This document shows positions 29,670 to 42,200 of a stretch of DNA of 64,000 bases, piece after piece (position 1 is the first letter of the stretch; each line of letters opens with the position of its first letter). Source of the stretch: Nannobrachium achirus. Lineage: Eukaryota > Chordata > Actinopteri > Myctophiformes > Myctophidae. Below the pieces are notes generated by a model. The model saw nothing but the letters and a program-made list of their open reading frames with translations, ran no database searches and had not been told where the DNA came from. The stretch spans positions 62,726,894 through 62,790,893 of the forward strand of contig OY997639.1 in NCBI GenBank assembly GCA_963921795.1, given 5' to 3'. Both the position numbers and the translations under genes were made by a program.

Positions 29670-32240
29670 CTATGTCCACCAGGTCTTAACGCAGATGTCA
29701 TACAGCGATGGGTATACTGTTTCAACAAAGCATAACATGCAACAGATGCATTCTGCAGCATGCTTGCAAAGCATGCTCTCTGCACAAATATTTATCAGAG
29801 GGGGTCAGCTCTGTGGATACCCCGAACATAGCTAAACATACCAGGCTTGGCCTTGTGCCCTGCAGCTTAAGGTCACCGAGGGGACGAAAAGGTCAGGCTA
29901 AGATTAGACTCATCACGCTGGATGTCTGTCTGTCTGGTGAACACTTTGGCCAACAGTATACTACTGTACAGTATATGACCTGGCTTAAACTCTTGAAATT
30001 AATTCTGTACATTCTGTGTTCCTAGGTCATATGAACTATGCTGAAACTCCATATGGAAAGAGATAGGACATTGAGTCAAATATTTGTCAATTGATTAGAA
30101 CGATTGTATTATGTCTTTCCTGTAGTTCAGTGCAAGGGCAATTGTGAAATACTGGTGTGAATTTGCTTATTGTTATAAAATCTTGGAACTATTGCAGCAA
30201 AATGTGCTCAATCTGGAGGCAATCTTATCTCTGAAAGTGCACCCAAGTTCATGAACAATATCATATGATTCAGCATTGTTGATTTGTGAAACCTTTAAAT
30301 GCCCAATCACTTGTTGCTTGTTACATGATGATGAAGTCCAGTACAAACTCTAGAAAGTAGGCCTACTTGTGGTGGTTAAATGAGGACTCAGCAATGATAC
30401 AATTGCTTATACTGACATCTAGTGTGCATAGCTCAGAGCAGAAGAATCCACACACCAAGTAGCTCCCGTTAAGATACAGTGATGTTTCTAGCAACACAGG
30501 TTCTTCCTCAGACTTTGATCCAGCAACCATTGTACTGGACCTTGAGATTTGTATGTATTTCTATTCTTTTTATGTTTATCTTGGTTGAAAACAACATTGA
30601 TGCCTACTTAAAGGTAACTAAATCTAAAACCTACTGGGTACTGCAATGGCTGGATTTGGTGCCAGGTGAACCGATAGTGGTAGTCTCTCTTCTATCCCGT
30701 AAACCCCAGAGGGTTGTTGAGGCACCATAGATGATCTGCTGACCAGCTCTCTCCATCCTCCATCCTCGGCAGCTCTCATTGCCTCACTGAGTTTGAAGTG
30801 AGTCCATTCTCCGATGTTATCTTTGTTTTTGCCTCCCTCGTCTCCTGGTCACTATAGTGATAGTGACTTGCCACCAAAAGCATTCCATAGCAGATGGACA
30901 GTGCAGTACCATGCCTTTCACTATAGATGTCAGGCCTCCGCCTCACACAGACCTGAGTTTGGGGTAAATGTGAATAAGAGTACTTACTGAAAAATCTAAC
31001 AAGAATAAAACAAGATCCTCTCTGCACCGAAGATTTCTGATAATAGCATTGCTAATTCTCACCAAGCACAATATATCTTTTAACTTGCATAATCTTCTAT
31101 TTATTTCCTGTTCACCACTAGTAATGCTCTAAAACAGTGATGCTCATTCTTGTCATTAATTGATGGTTATTGATACAGTCCCTGTGTTGCTCAAACTGAC
31201 AGGTTCTTCCTGTATATATAATATAACATGTTTAAATCCATAGGCTTTGCTTTGGTATTGTTTGTAACTATTGGGCGAGGGCCTGAACATTTTCAAACAT
31301 TTACTCCCAGGTATCCCATTTGCCCATAATCAGCCTTCAGAGAAACCCATTTAGAAAGCAGAGGTAGGGGTTTGATCATCATTGATTATTTGTCAAATGA
31401 TCAGACTTTATAACCACCTCCAGCAGTCAGTAGATTTAATAACATCTCAATAACATGGATGAAAAGTCTCAGCTGTGATGAAATGAGTTCCTATTGTTTA
31501 AGACATTTCTATTGTAATGAACAGTAAGCCTACCGAGCTAGCTAGGCATAAAAGAGTGCAGAGAAAGGGGATGGCAATGGAATCAAATTCATGACATAAA
31601 ATTCTATGCATGTACGAGTCCCCAAATTTCTACATGAGACAAACCAGACTAAACACAAATGCCAAATGCATTTATTCATGCAAATTATGAATATGTATAT
31701 CTATTTATAAAGTATATATAAAACAACATTGAAGAGAACCAAAAACTAGAATTACAGATGTCATATTCAAACACTCAAAATACATTACACATACAGTTAC
31801 ACACTAACCCTGGCCTTTACACGGTTAACATTTATTCACCTAAACACTGTTCTAGACAAAGTCTGAAATACTTAAAGTGCAAATGTACCATGACAAACTC
31901 GAACGGATGGTCAAATGTGATAACAATTTGTTGTAAACATAGATCCCACATTCTTTAAAAGATTCTGTGTTGATACTTAGATGGAGGTGGTGGGGGTAGG
32001 GGGATAACTCTGTCCCGTTGAACACCAGGCATAAAGTGATTTATCTATGCTACCTACGCTAGATGAATCCATGTAAGCGATACTGCAAGGACGTGCCATA
32101 CTACAGGTTCTTAGAAGTGCTTAATAGTGCTTATGGGTATGTGAATGTGTGAATCTGTGTTTCCTTGTCATATATCATATGAAGCAATGGTTCTCAAAGT
32201 GGTTTCCAGGGATTCTGTGGGTTCCTTTAGGGGGTCTAAA
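29670..32240. other. Gene-poor stretch downstream of the CNP gene
   Basis: No coding gene recognised. Candidate polyadenylation signals for the CNP precursor on the minus strand occur near 31830 and 31670 (plus 'catttattca'), 600-770 nt after its stop; I cannot choose between them. Confidence 0.4.
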
Positions 32241-32259
32241 TTGACCCATACAAGTCTGT

Positions 32260-32335
32260 AACTCTGACAGTGTACAAATGGAACCAAATGAACCCTCACA
32301 GGTTCATTTGGTTCCATTTGTACACTGTCAGAGTT
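32260..32335. repeat. Perfect 35-bp inverted repeat just downstream of the CNP gene
   Basis: Arm 32260-32294 (begins aactctgacagtgtacaaat) is perfectly inverted at 32301-32335 around a 6-base loop. It lies about 110 nt past the CNP stop codon, so it is probably inside the 3' UTR. A related single word, 'ctacactgtcagagttaa', occurs at 42884-42901. Confidence 0.85.
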
Positions 32336-32442
32336 AAGGGGAGACCTTGAAATATGAAAGTTTGAGAAACACTGCTATGGAGGATGGCACTGCAGTCTTC
32401 GCTTTTTGTTTGTCCTCCTCCTTCCTTTTGCTATTCTGTCCA

Positions 32443-33110
32443 CTAACAGCCCAGTCCGCTCATGGAGCCAATCCGGTCCAGTTTCAGCCCGAAGCATCCT
32501 CGGTTCCACCCCCTCCGTAACCTCTCCGGTTCCGCCCGCTTCTGATTGGCCAGGGCCCCCTTCAGCAGGCGGAGCCAGGGGGTCTCGGACTGCGCGGGCA
32601 CGTCGGCCCACTTGGGGTACTCTGCTACCTTGACGGCCCCCGTGGAGAACGTGGACGGAGGGGGCTCCTCTGATTGGCTGCTGCTGCTCAGCATGTTCTC
32701 CAGGTCGTCCAGGGTCAGGAGGTCATTGTAGCGGTCCAGGAACTGACCCATGAACTACAGAGTGGAAAACCATAGACAAACACACACATGAACACAACCA
32801 CACATACATACATGAACGTTGTGTTCATGAACAGTTCATATACAATCATAGTATCATACAGAAACACAACCACACATATGTATACAGTACATACAGAAAC
32901 ACAATCACACATACCTCACATTTACAGAAACATGCAGGCACACTCACACATACAGAAACACAATGAAATACTACTCACACATACCGAAACACAATAAAAC
33001 ATACAGAAACACAACCACACATACAGAAACAGTCAAACAAAACAAACACACCGCCACACATACAATTACAGAAACACAGTCAACATACAGAAACACAACC
33101 CCCCCCCCCC

Positions 33111-33196
<86 letters not shown>

Positions 33197-34236
33197 ACAG
33201 AACAATCTCATTGGGAGCATGCTAATTCAATCAATGATACATTTCATTACTCCTCCTCTCTTATCCTCAGTCTCTCCCGCATCCTTCCTCCATTCTGCCC
33301 TTTTTGATTCCTCGCTCATACCATTTGAAGACATTTCTACCTGATTAGATGACAGAGGGGGGGGAGGTCTCACAGACTATATGAAGACATTTCTACTTGA
33401 TTAGATGGCACGGTGAGGGGGTTGGGGGACGGGGTGGAGTAGGTGGTGTTGACATGCAACACAGGTCATGAGACCAGGCTGTTGAAATTATGTAGGCTAT
33501 CATGCATGTGGTATAACCACTTAAAATCCTACTTACATACTTGATTGACTGGAGTCCCTCAGGAATGTACAGGTCTATCCCAAAAAATTTGAATATTATG
33601 TAAAAGTAAGTTTTCTTGAAACTTTCATACATCTTTTTTGAAACTTTCATATATTCTATATAGAATGCTCATTCATTGAATTATTCCAAACCTTTTTTGT
33701 TAACATTTTGAATTTTTATGGCATACAGCTTATGAATACCAAAAGTCCATATTTCAAAATATTACACGAGACCACTCAAAACAAGGATTTATAAATTATA
33801 ATAGAGAAATGTAAACTTTCTGAAGTCAGAGTTGCTTGAAGTCCAGTGGGAGGTTTCCACAGTCAGTTATGATTTTGGGTTCTATGGCATCTGCAATGCT
33901 TTTTACACAATATTCTATTTTTTGGGGGATAGACCTGTATACTAGGCCCCCTTTTTTCCCTCTACTCACAGCAGACACCACGTTGAAAGCTTGTCTGCTA
34001 TTTTGGCTAAATATTTGCACCAGAATAGGGAAGCTAGAGTTCATGTGGTTAAGGATGATGGCATGCTTTATGCCAAAGATTCACTTCTCGTCGAACGCCC
34101 AGCCCATCGTCTATTCTACATTGCTCGCATTACATACCTGCACAGCGTCAGGGGACGGGTGCAGAGCGCGCGCCTCTGTGTTCTCCAGCGGTGCCAGCAG
34201 GAGCAGAATGGCACAAAGCAGCACAGGGCACAGCAT
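32443..34236 (-). CDS. nppc: C-type natriuretic peptide precursor (two coding exons)
   Basis: Exon 1 is 34236-34138 (33 codons) and exon 2 is 32754-32443; both junctions are GT-AG and phase 0, giving 136 aa. Residues 1 to about 24 form a signal peptide (MLCPVLLCAILLLLAPL, then polar). The pro-region contains FLDRYNDLLTLDDLENML and ends in the furin-type site RLRR. After that comes a 22-residue C-terminal peptide beginning GWNRGCFGLKLDRIG and ending SGLGC. The two cysteines are 17 residues apart inclusive, and the protein stops at the second one with no tail, the hallmark of CNP rather than ANP/BNP. CNP is a secreted ligand of the guanylyl-cyclase receptor NPR-B. Teleosts have several CNP paralogues (CNP-1 to CNP-4); I could not decide which this is. 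The gene sits between gapdh and ncapd2, and its intron holds a mariner-like miniature element. Confidence 0.93.
33113..33195. repeat. (C)n then (CA)n tract in the CNP intron
   Basis: A run of about 14 C followed by about 40 CA units, preceded by 'acatacagaaacacaa' minisatellite-like units (32860-33090). All of it is inside the single intron of the CNP gene. Confidence 0.9.
33568..33939. mobile_element. Mariner-like miniature element in the CNP intron
   Basis: The inverted ends TACAGGTCTATCCCAAAAAA and its partner TTTTTTGGGGGATAGACCTGTA (one extra G) define a 372-bp element bounded by TA. That is the target preference of Tc1/mariner elements. No transposase frame is present. It lies about 200 bp from CNP exon 1. 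Confidence 0.75.
34184..34236 (-). other. Signal peptide coding segment of the CNP precursor
   Basis: The first 17-18 codons of exon 1 encode an N-terminal Met and an almost uninterrupted hydrophobic stretch rich in Leu, Val and Cys, followed by ENTEARA-type polar residues. Cleavage after an Ala near residues 22-24 is likely. This 99-nt exon is too short to stand out as an open reading frame, but it splices in frame to the propeptide exon. Confidence 0.8.
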
Positions 34237-34260
34237 GGCAGCGCAGAGAACAGCCACGAG

Positions 34261-35425
34261 TCACTAGAGGGGGTCACAAAGCCCGGGCACGACTTTCACA
34301 CAACACTGGTACCACACATACACACCAGACACAACCATTATGAGTGTGAAAGCACACAGTGACATTGATACATATTCATACATCCAGAACACTGTCCTTT
34401 AATTCCAGAAGTTTATATTTGATAGTCTATTCTGTGTAAAGGCACTGTTGGAATGTAGCCATAATGAGCTCTGCATAAATTGTATTTGCAGTTTTTGCAG
34501 CGTCAAAAATGTTGCATTGAAATTGTTGGCAGATCTGTCCATCATATACAGTAGGTCTGTCAGTATCAAGGCTTTGATACTAAAGGTCTGGAAAAAGCCT
34601 TAATAACTGTGGACTTTGTATAAAACTCATGAAACTAACGGCATGGGTACAGTTAAGGTGAATGAAAGGGATATTGATTCAAAAGTTAATAATGTACATA
34701 CTTTGATTTAGCTTTATCAATACAAAAGCATGCAGTATAAGTGACGAACAAGTCATGATTTAAAGAATTTACTGTTATTATAAAAACAACAAGTAAATCA
34801 ATAAGATGCCATACTACACCGTACAAAACTATTTAGCTCATCATAATAGTGTATAATTCTTTGAAAAGGAATAAAACACTCACCTTCCCTGTGTGAGGCG
34901 TCTTTCCCGTCAAGTCTCTCGTGTGTGTGTGTGTGTGCTTGTTCTTACAGGCTCCTCTCCATCACAGTCCCTCTTCCTGCCTCAGTTACCTCTTACTTGT
35001 TTGCACCTGCTGAGAGCAGCATCACGATGTCTCTCGCCAGGCCCCTCCCACTCTCTCCTCCTCCACTCTCTCTCTCCATCTCTGTCACACTGATGGAAAA
35101 CCAAAGGATGAATTTGGTCTCTTTGTTCACTTGGCAGAGGTTGAATGTTAGGGTATGAGGCCAGGGTGTTGCAGGGGGGCTTTTCCAGTGCCAGAGATCA
35201 GCCCCCACCCACTACCACCTCTTGTCATGGGAATGATGTCATGGCGTTTGAAGGGAGTGGAGTGACTGTCATTTCCCAGGGTGACTATACAGGAATGCTG
35301 AAGAGCCTGAGCATTTCCCTGCATCCAGGGAGCTGGCAAGGAGGCCTTGTGGTCCCATTGACATCAAATAAAACAAAATGACATCCCAGGCTCACTGTAC
35401 TTGAGCAAGGTCTGCTCGCTCATAC
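34261..35425. other. Region upstream of the CNP gene
   Basis: This should contain the CNP promoter. I see no convincing TATA box within 100 bases of the exon 1 start codon. The stretch 34880-35160 is CT-rich with a short (GT)n run; the plus-strand frames there look like low-complexity translation. Confidence 0.35.
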
Positions 35426-35429
35426 ACAC

Positions 35430-35832
35430 AGTGGTGGAATGTTAAAGTTAAGTACCCAAGTACTTTACTTACGGTTCTGATGTACTTTTACTTTACTTGA
35501 TCAATAATTGAGTCAATAATTTATACTTCTACTCCACTATCTCAGATGCAAATATTGTACCTTCTCTCTACCCCACTAGAATTTTGAAAACAGTTACAAG
35601 TTACTTTGTAGATTTAGATTAGGAAACATACATTAACGATTAACCTATTGAGCCCTTCTATATACTTCGATTTGACAATAGCTGATCTACAAGCTCACAA
35701 CATGCCACATCGGAAATGTGTTGTGAGCTTGTACATCTATTTTCGAAATATTGACCGTTTTGAAACTTCTACATTGTGGTATTGCTCATTTTCCACGTTT
35801 TAAAATAAATCTGAGTACTTCTTCCACCTGCA
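35430..35832. mobile_element. DNA element with 'cagtggtggaa' ends carrying a hairpin
   Basis: The left end 'cagtggtggaatgttaaag' and the right end (reverse complement 'caggtggaagaagtactcag') match the common fish family with AGTGGTGGAA termini. Inside, 35684-35737 is the 'gatctacaagctcacaac' hairpin. Target duplication not established. Confidence 0.55.
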
Positions 35833-36030
35833 ATGTATTTTGATCATGATTCATGGCCCATGCCACTGAAGAGCACTCCTTACTAAATTCAAAGGGCATG
35901 CTGGAAAGGGTCAGTCCTGTGCTCTACCGCTCTAAATTAATTTAGGTAGTCATCATATTATCGTTACTGTCGGGTGATAACCGTGTATGTCCAAAACAGA
36001 GCTTTTATTACGGCATTTTAAAATAGTGAA

Positions 36031-36070
36031 AGTCTACAGCTCACAACAGGTCACATTTTGAGCTTGTAGA
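36031..36070. repeat. Hairpin 'gtctacagctcacaacagg'
   Basis: Short imperfect palindrome (agtctacagctcaca / tgagcttgtagata) belonging to the same motif family as 7555-7618 and 35684-35737. Confidence 0.5.
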
Positions 36071-36079
36071 TATGGCATT

Positions 36080-37600
36080 TTCACTACTTTTGTACAACAC
36101 TCTTGTATGAAGCAGGGTATTAATTTACAAAAAACAAAGTTTAATCTTTGCCAGTTATTATAGAGATACAAGGTTTCTGCCTGAGAGCAATGTCATGCAG
36201 TCATTAGCTGCTGAAACCCCTCTATGACTCACCTGCACAAATAACCAATTTATTTCCATGATTTATCATTTTACAACTGTTCTAATTGTGTTGACATATA
36301 AACAACATCATCATTGTAACCTCTGTCTCTATCCTGTGAGACTAGATCAACACTGGTACGTATGTGTTTGTTTACAAAGTGCTCCTAAACAAATTACCAA
36401 TTTAGATTACTTCACTATTAGACTCTGTAGGAGCCTATATCAAACACTCTATCAGGACCTATTACATTACATGTTCCTTGGGTCAACTCCGAACTCTGAA
36501 AGACGTAATGCTCCAGAGGTGGAATAATGTACAATGCACCTTAAATATTTTCAATCATCGGTCTATTCTTGGCAATACAAGGGTGGACAGGAACAGTCTC
36601 ATGTCATTTACTGGCTCTAACCTTGCCCTGTAGCTTACTTACTCTTCAGGTATGCCAGTTTGGAAATATCACTCAGGGGTGCATAGTTGAAAGATTGAAA
36701 ACACTTAACTCACGAAACTCATCTAGAACTTCATTCATGTGAAGAGGCTCATATTTCATAATTTTGCACTTCTGGACAGTGATCTTAATTAGCAGATCCT
36801 ATCCCATAGTAGTTAAAGTTTAGGAATTTAGCACAAGCCTCCTCAAATGTCTTTAATTCCAATGTGTTCATATTATAATTAACTTGACCAATGTGGGTAC
36901 CCTTTCTTTGAATACATTTATTCTGGGCAAGCTTGTTTCAATGCCTGAACAACAGGAAGTCAGTCTTTGCTGTGCCCCATAAAATATATATTTTAAAACG
37001 TGTTAAACAATTCACTGTGCCTCAATATTTTGTCTTTACCTAAATCAGTTTTCTTAAGTTTCAACCAAAGTAGTGATGTGAATCACTTCGTTTTTTTTTA
37101 CACTAATCACATTGAAGTATAGATAACTGTTCATGTTAGGTTAATATGATAAACTACAGTTTTACTTCCCATCAAACGTTCACAGCTGTGTTTGAACCTC
37201 TCCATTTCCCGGCACTGCTTTAAACACAGCAACTTCTTATTCACATTAGCCTCCATCTCATTTGTCTCTGGTCCTTCCCAGGGCGTGTTGACCTCCCTTC
37301 TCTGCTGGGTAAGTTACAGTCTGTCAGAGCCATCTGCTCCCTGGACCCCCTGAAGCCAGAGCTCCACAGCTCTAGCAGGGTTACACAATACACATACGAG
37401 CCAACACATGACCCAAACCCTTTATTCATAAATAGACACAACCATGTAATCCCCAAATTGTGCGTCACACTTCATGGCACAGATTCATGTCTTCCTAGAT
37501 CAATGAGATTTAAGATTGCACTATTTTTGTAAATATCGCAGTCTCAGAAAAAAGAGGAAAGGATAAACTAAAACATAACCCCAAAATATGTTTAGTCAAG
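36080..37600. other. Gene-free intergenic stretch between CNP and ncapd2
   Basis: AT-rich, with no recognisable exon, RNA gene or bounded element on either strand. Confidence 0.4.
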
Positions 37601-37619
37601 GAGGAGTGTATCTTGATCA

Positions 37620-37980
37620 TGGAATTAATTGCGACCGTCAGGCCACAGTTACTATGAAAAGCTCCACCGGCTGGCTGTCACGTCACACTTTTGCCCTAGT
37701 CATCTCTGCCACCGTTGGCCCCATCAATGCCAAACTTTGCACACACACTCCTTGGATGGCAAATCACAACCTCCACCCCCCATTTCTCAAATGGCCCTCT
37801 TAGCGCCACCATCAGGCCGATTTTTGCTAACACATTTTTGGACACTGCTCCTACAGATTTTGGCCTAAAATCAGTACTCAAAGCAGTACACAGTATCTCT
37901 AAAGTCATGTCATCAACATGGATCTGTCCCATTTCCCATATTCCCTCCTGAATGGCTACGATTGCCACAGGAAAAAGACG
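37620..37980. repeat. Interspersed repeat R1, copy 3
   Basis: Begins 'ttaattgcgaccgtcagg' and shares with the other copies 'atgccaaactttgcacacac', 'tagcgccaccatcaggccg' and 'cacatttttggacactgctc'. Intermediate in length between the copies at 110-955 and 13868-14155. Confidence 0.65.
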
Positions 37981-39029
37981 CAAGACCAGTTAACGGTCCA
38001 TGTGCGGAGGTTGTTACAGGTTTGTTATTCTTCAAACAGAAAAGCAAAACAGCAATTCAATAGACATGGCCACGCTTCTAGCATGACTTGCAGCTTAGGA
38101 TCTGCAATAGATACCATGACTCAGTGCACAAATTGTCCTAGCATAACATCGGATTGGTGATAAGTGTCATGTACAATTAAGTTGATAGTCAGCAAGTGCC
38201 TTTACATAATCAAACGCAGAGCGCTCTCCTTTTCCTCTTTTGGGAGAGGAGAGCGTGGGCAAGAGCAGGGAGATTAGCAAGGAGGGGGAGCATAGACGCA
38301 TGTGATGTCAGCAAAGAGAGTGAGGAGCATCGTAGGAGAAAAGTAGGCGGATGAATAACTGGGGGAGAGACTCAAAGAGACCGATTTCGAGGAGGGTGAA
38401 CGACTGCAATGGGCTGACAAGAAATAACATGCTGCCATGTTCAGCAGCAGGGAACAGGAAAGTGAAAGCATCTTACATGAGATTGCGTTAAACACTGACA
38501 TTTAATGTGACACAACACGCAGGGAAAGGGAGGGGGCAAAGAGGCAAGGGAGATGGGAAGAGTGAATCGGGGCAGTAACAGTGTCGGGGCAAGCTGTTGC
38601 TGGCCAGAAGGTGCACACCACAGCTGTCCAAACACAAACTAGTGGACTTTGAGTTCTCCTGCTAATGAAGGTGTAAATCTAGCTGAAATGACCAATAGGA
38701 CCCTCCCCCCTACACACACACACACTCACTCAAGTGCCAGCAGCGCCGTGGGTTCTTTTTATCCAGACCTCCAAGACTAAATAAAGCAGACTAAACAAAA
38801 ACTCGATTTGCGAACGAACACAGTAAACAAAAACATGACTAGACTTTGGGACCATAAGTAGTAAATGGTGCATCATTTAATTTCATATGAGAGTTAGGAT
38901 CAGAACTAGAATGGGATACCACTTAGACTGAAAAAGAAAAGTGGTCTGTTTTGCAAATACAACTTATTGAAATGTTCCTGAACTGAAGGTCTGATAAATG
39001 TGGATTCAATTTTTTGACAAGGATTTTCA

Positions 39030-39091
39030 CACATTCTCGGCTCAAAATATTTTTTATTGACACATTCTCGGCTCAAAATATTTTTTATTCA
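39030..39091. repeat. 31-bp direct repeat in the ncapd2 3' UTR
   Basis: 'cacattctcggctcaaaata ttttttattga' occurs twice in tandem (39030-39060, 39061-39091), duplicating the polyadenylation signal. Confidence 0.9.
39053..39089 (-). terminator. ncapd2 duplicated polyadenylation signals
   Basis: Two AATAAA signals on the minus strand (plus TTTATT at 39084-39089 and 39053-39058) lie 170 and 200 nt beyond the ncapd2 stop. Each sits in one copy of a 31-bp direct repeat (39030-39060 and 39061-39091), so the second signal arose by tandem duplication. The 3' UTR would be about 190-230 nt long. Confidence 0.55.
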
Positions 39092-39258
39092 ATTAAAAAT
39101 ATGTTAAGAGACAAAATGTTGAAAATGTAAATGCTAGAAAAAGACAAATACAATAAGTCAGATACTACATCGAACAGACGGAAGACAGAACAAAGACGGA
39201 TGAAATAAAGAAAAAATGTGACATGAAAAAAATTGGAACGACTGAGATATACAGTAGC

Positions 39259-42200
39259 TCAGTTTCTGAGACGAGCTCGTCGTGATGTGCGAGCTATCGG
39301 TGTGGTCACTTTGGGGGTCTCGCTTTCCGTCATGACGGCATCTGATGGCAAACATGAGAAAATAGACTAGGTCAGTTAAAGGGCCATTTCAACATTTCGA
39401 TATGTTCAGCATAGAATCACCAGCACGTATCGCCACAATAAATAAAATGTTGTGCACTCACCCTCTTCATCCTCCTCTTCGTCACTGCTGAAAGTGATGG
39501 CTTGCTTCTTGGACTTGCGGGTCCGTCTTGGAGTGACAAAGGCCTCCTCGTCGCCACGCTGGGAGACCAAAGCCTTTGATGGACCTGTTTGACAGTGGGT
39601 AAATCAGACGGTGTGTGTTAGATCAAGGTTTCATGGTCCTTTGAAAGAAGCTTTGTGTGACATTCAACATAATTAACTAATCGCTGAATTTTAAAAATGG
39701 CTGCCAAATTGCCAGGATGCCAAATTTACCCATAATAATAAAAATAATAATGCACGCCCATGCACAGATCATGCACCACGTGTGTGCGCACCGTTCACAG
39801 CTTTCAAACAAAACAAAACAAAACAAAACAAAACAAAAAAAACGTTTGGAAATCCGTTCAGGCATTCATGAGATAGCAGCCATTGTGTTTTCTTCAAATG
39901 TAAACAAACATGGATGCAAAGATGGGGTTGGTATGGGGGTCAAACATGCAATTTTGGGATCGCGATCATGCCTAGTAGATAGAAGGAAGTCCAAAAATAT
40001 ATATATTTTTTTGCAAAAACAGCCCAAAGCTCAGGAAATTCGGGCGTGGCGGCATCAGAGTAGAGGAATAACTCGGGGAAACTCGTGAGGGGCAGACAAT
40101 GAGTTAACTCTCTCAGCCACGTGGAGCACCTTATTAAAACCGGATTAAACCGTAGTTCATCTGTACTCGAATTAGCCGACCGGAATTTTCCGTACTAGGT
40201 CATTAAAACCGAAATAAATGATAATTATCAAAAAACAACGATCGGCCGCTGTCCTCAGTCTCTTCTTCGGCTGGTCTAAAAGGATCATTCTCTCAACCCT
40301 TGCACCGGAAGTGCTTCTGGTCACTATCCCTTCTCTATACCCAAATTCCTGTTCACTTTCATTGTAGGAGAAGGCGTCAGCATAGCATCTCTCGGTTATG
40401 TTTTCGACCAGATACAAGTTGAGATCGGGGCTTCATACGGACTGGATTACAATCGTTTATCTCCATGTGCACGGATCGTGCACGCGAAACGCACAGGGGG
40501 GAAGACGACTCGGACAAAATCCCCACTATATGCCAATGGAGATGAGACACTTCGTGGTGAGTTTTAACCGGGGCAAGTTACAGAAGAGAAAAAAAGAATG
40601 CTGCCATCCTAGAAGGCACGCGTTGATGTTGATGTTTATAATCCTATTATGATGTCTCAGATCATAATACAATGATAGAAATTTCCGGCTAGTCCACAAC
40701 AAGCCATTCTGGCCAGGCTGGGAAAGTGTGTTAATAATGCAACATGCACCTTACAGACAAACCCCCGTTTAATTTGGTGGCTCATAAGATTCAATACAAA
40801 GAGATGCTGACCTCTCTTGGCCTTGCCCCGGCCTCTGGTGGCTTGTGGTGTTTGACAGATGGACTTCTGTCCAGACCCGCCCTCCTCCTCGTTCTCAGGG
40901 CTCTCTACGTTCTCCAGCCCCCGTGTGTGCACCGCTGTCAGCCGCTTCTCAAACTCATCCACCTGGGCCTGGTGAAGACAAGCCTATAGTCAGTAGCATC
41001 CTACACATGCACAATACTGTGTGTGAATATTGTCACTGTCGAGCAGAAACCTTGTATGTCCAAAATTGTACTTTTCAGGAAATAAAAAGAGACCGTGTTC
41101 AACGTGCAGCCAGCTAGAAGAACAGCCATTTTACTTTTTTGTGACACTGTAGTATCTAGTACTGACATCACAGACTGGCATGGACACAGAACACCATGTA
41201 TGGGCTTAAGGATCTGCCCAATGGGCACTCCAACATGGAACACCATACATGGCATGAAGATCTGCCCAACTGGCACTCCAACATTACTCTGAGACTCTTA
41301 CATTCAATCCCTCTGATACTGTGCACTGGACTAGTAGCATTCATTTACAATGTTAAAATATAGAGATCATGTTTCTGCGTTACAATTTAGGGATAGAAAA
41401 TTTGTCTTTTGAAGGCACCTGATGGATGGCCTTCATAGTCTTTTTTCACGCCTACACACAATTTCTCTTCCAGAGCTGAACCTCAGCCACTCTGACCTCC
41501 AATACGACACATTTTGTTGGCAGTATATCATTTTGTCCCCCTCCAGCCCAGCTCTGAATGTCAAGACTTAACCAATGAGATTCCAATCCGGAAAGAACAA
41601 AATTTGATTTGGGCTGCCAGTGTACACTAAATACGTTGTTTAACAGCTGATGGCATGGTGGTTGGTGAGGGTGTGCAAACCATCTGTGTGGGAATGTATC
41701 TGTATACATGTATGTATCCATGTCCGTTGTTCATGTTTTTATGAGACCCCCTCGAAAATGATACAAATCTGACTAAAACACAGACTTTTGTTTCCACTTG
41801 TACAGTTAAAGAGCTGGTCTGTTGTGGTACCTTGAGCTGGGGTTTGGCTCCACGACGGAGCTTGGCAGTGATGGAGAGCAGAGGCTGGTAGACCCCAGGC
41901 TCTGTCAGCTTGTCGCTGTAGCATTCCCAGCACTCCTGCAGTCTCTTCAGACCACGCTCACACATGGACAGCAGAGACAGGGACACGGCCACGTCACACC
42001 ACTGCCGCTCAGTCCTAGGGAGAGGACATGTGCACATTATGCTTATGGAAGTAATGTATTGGCATGCCGTGCATGTCTTGAGACAGGGAGAAACCACTAC
42101 AATACCCCTCTCAACAAACCTGAAATTCCAACTGGAGTGACTCAAGGGAAAAACTGAATGAATTACATGCATGTCCCAGATAACAGAGGCTGTGATGTCT

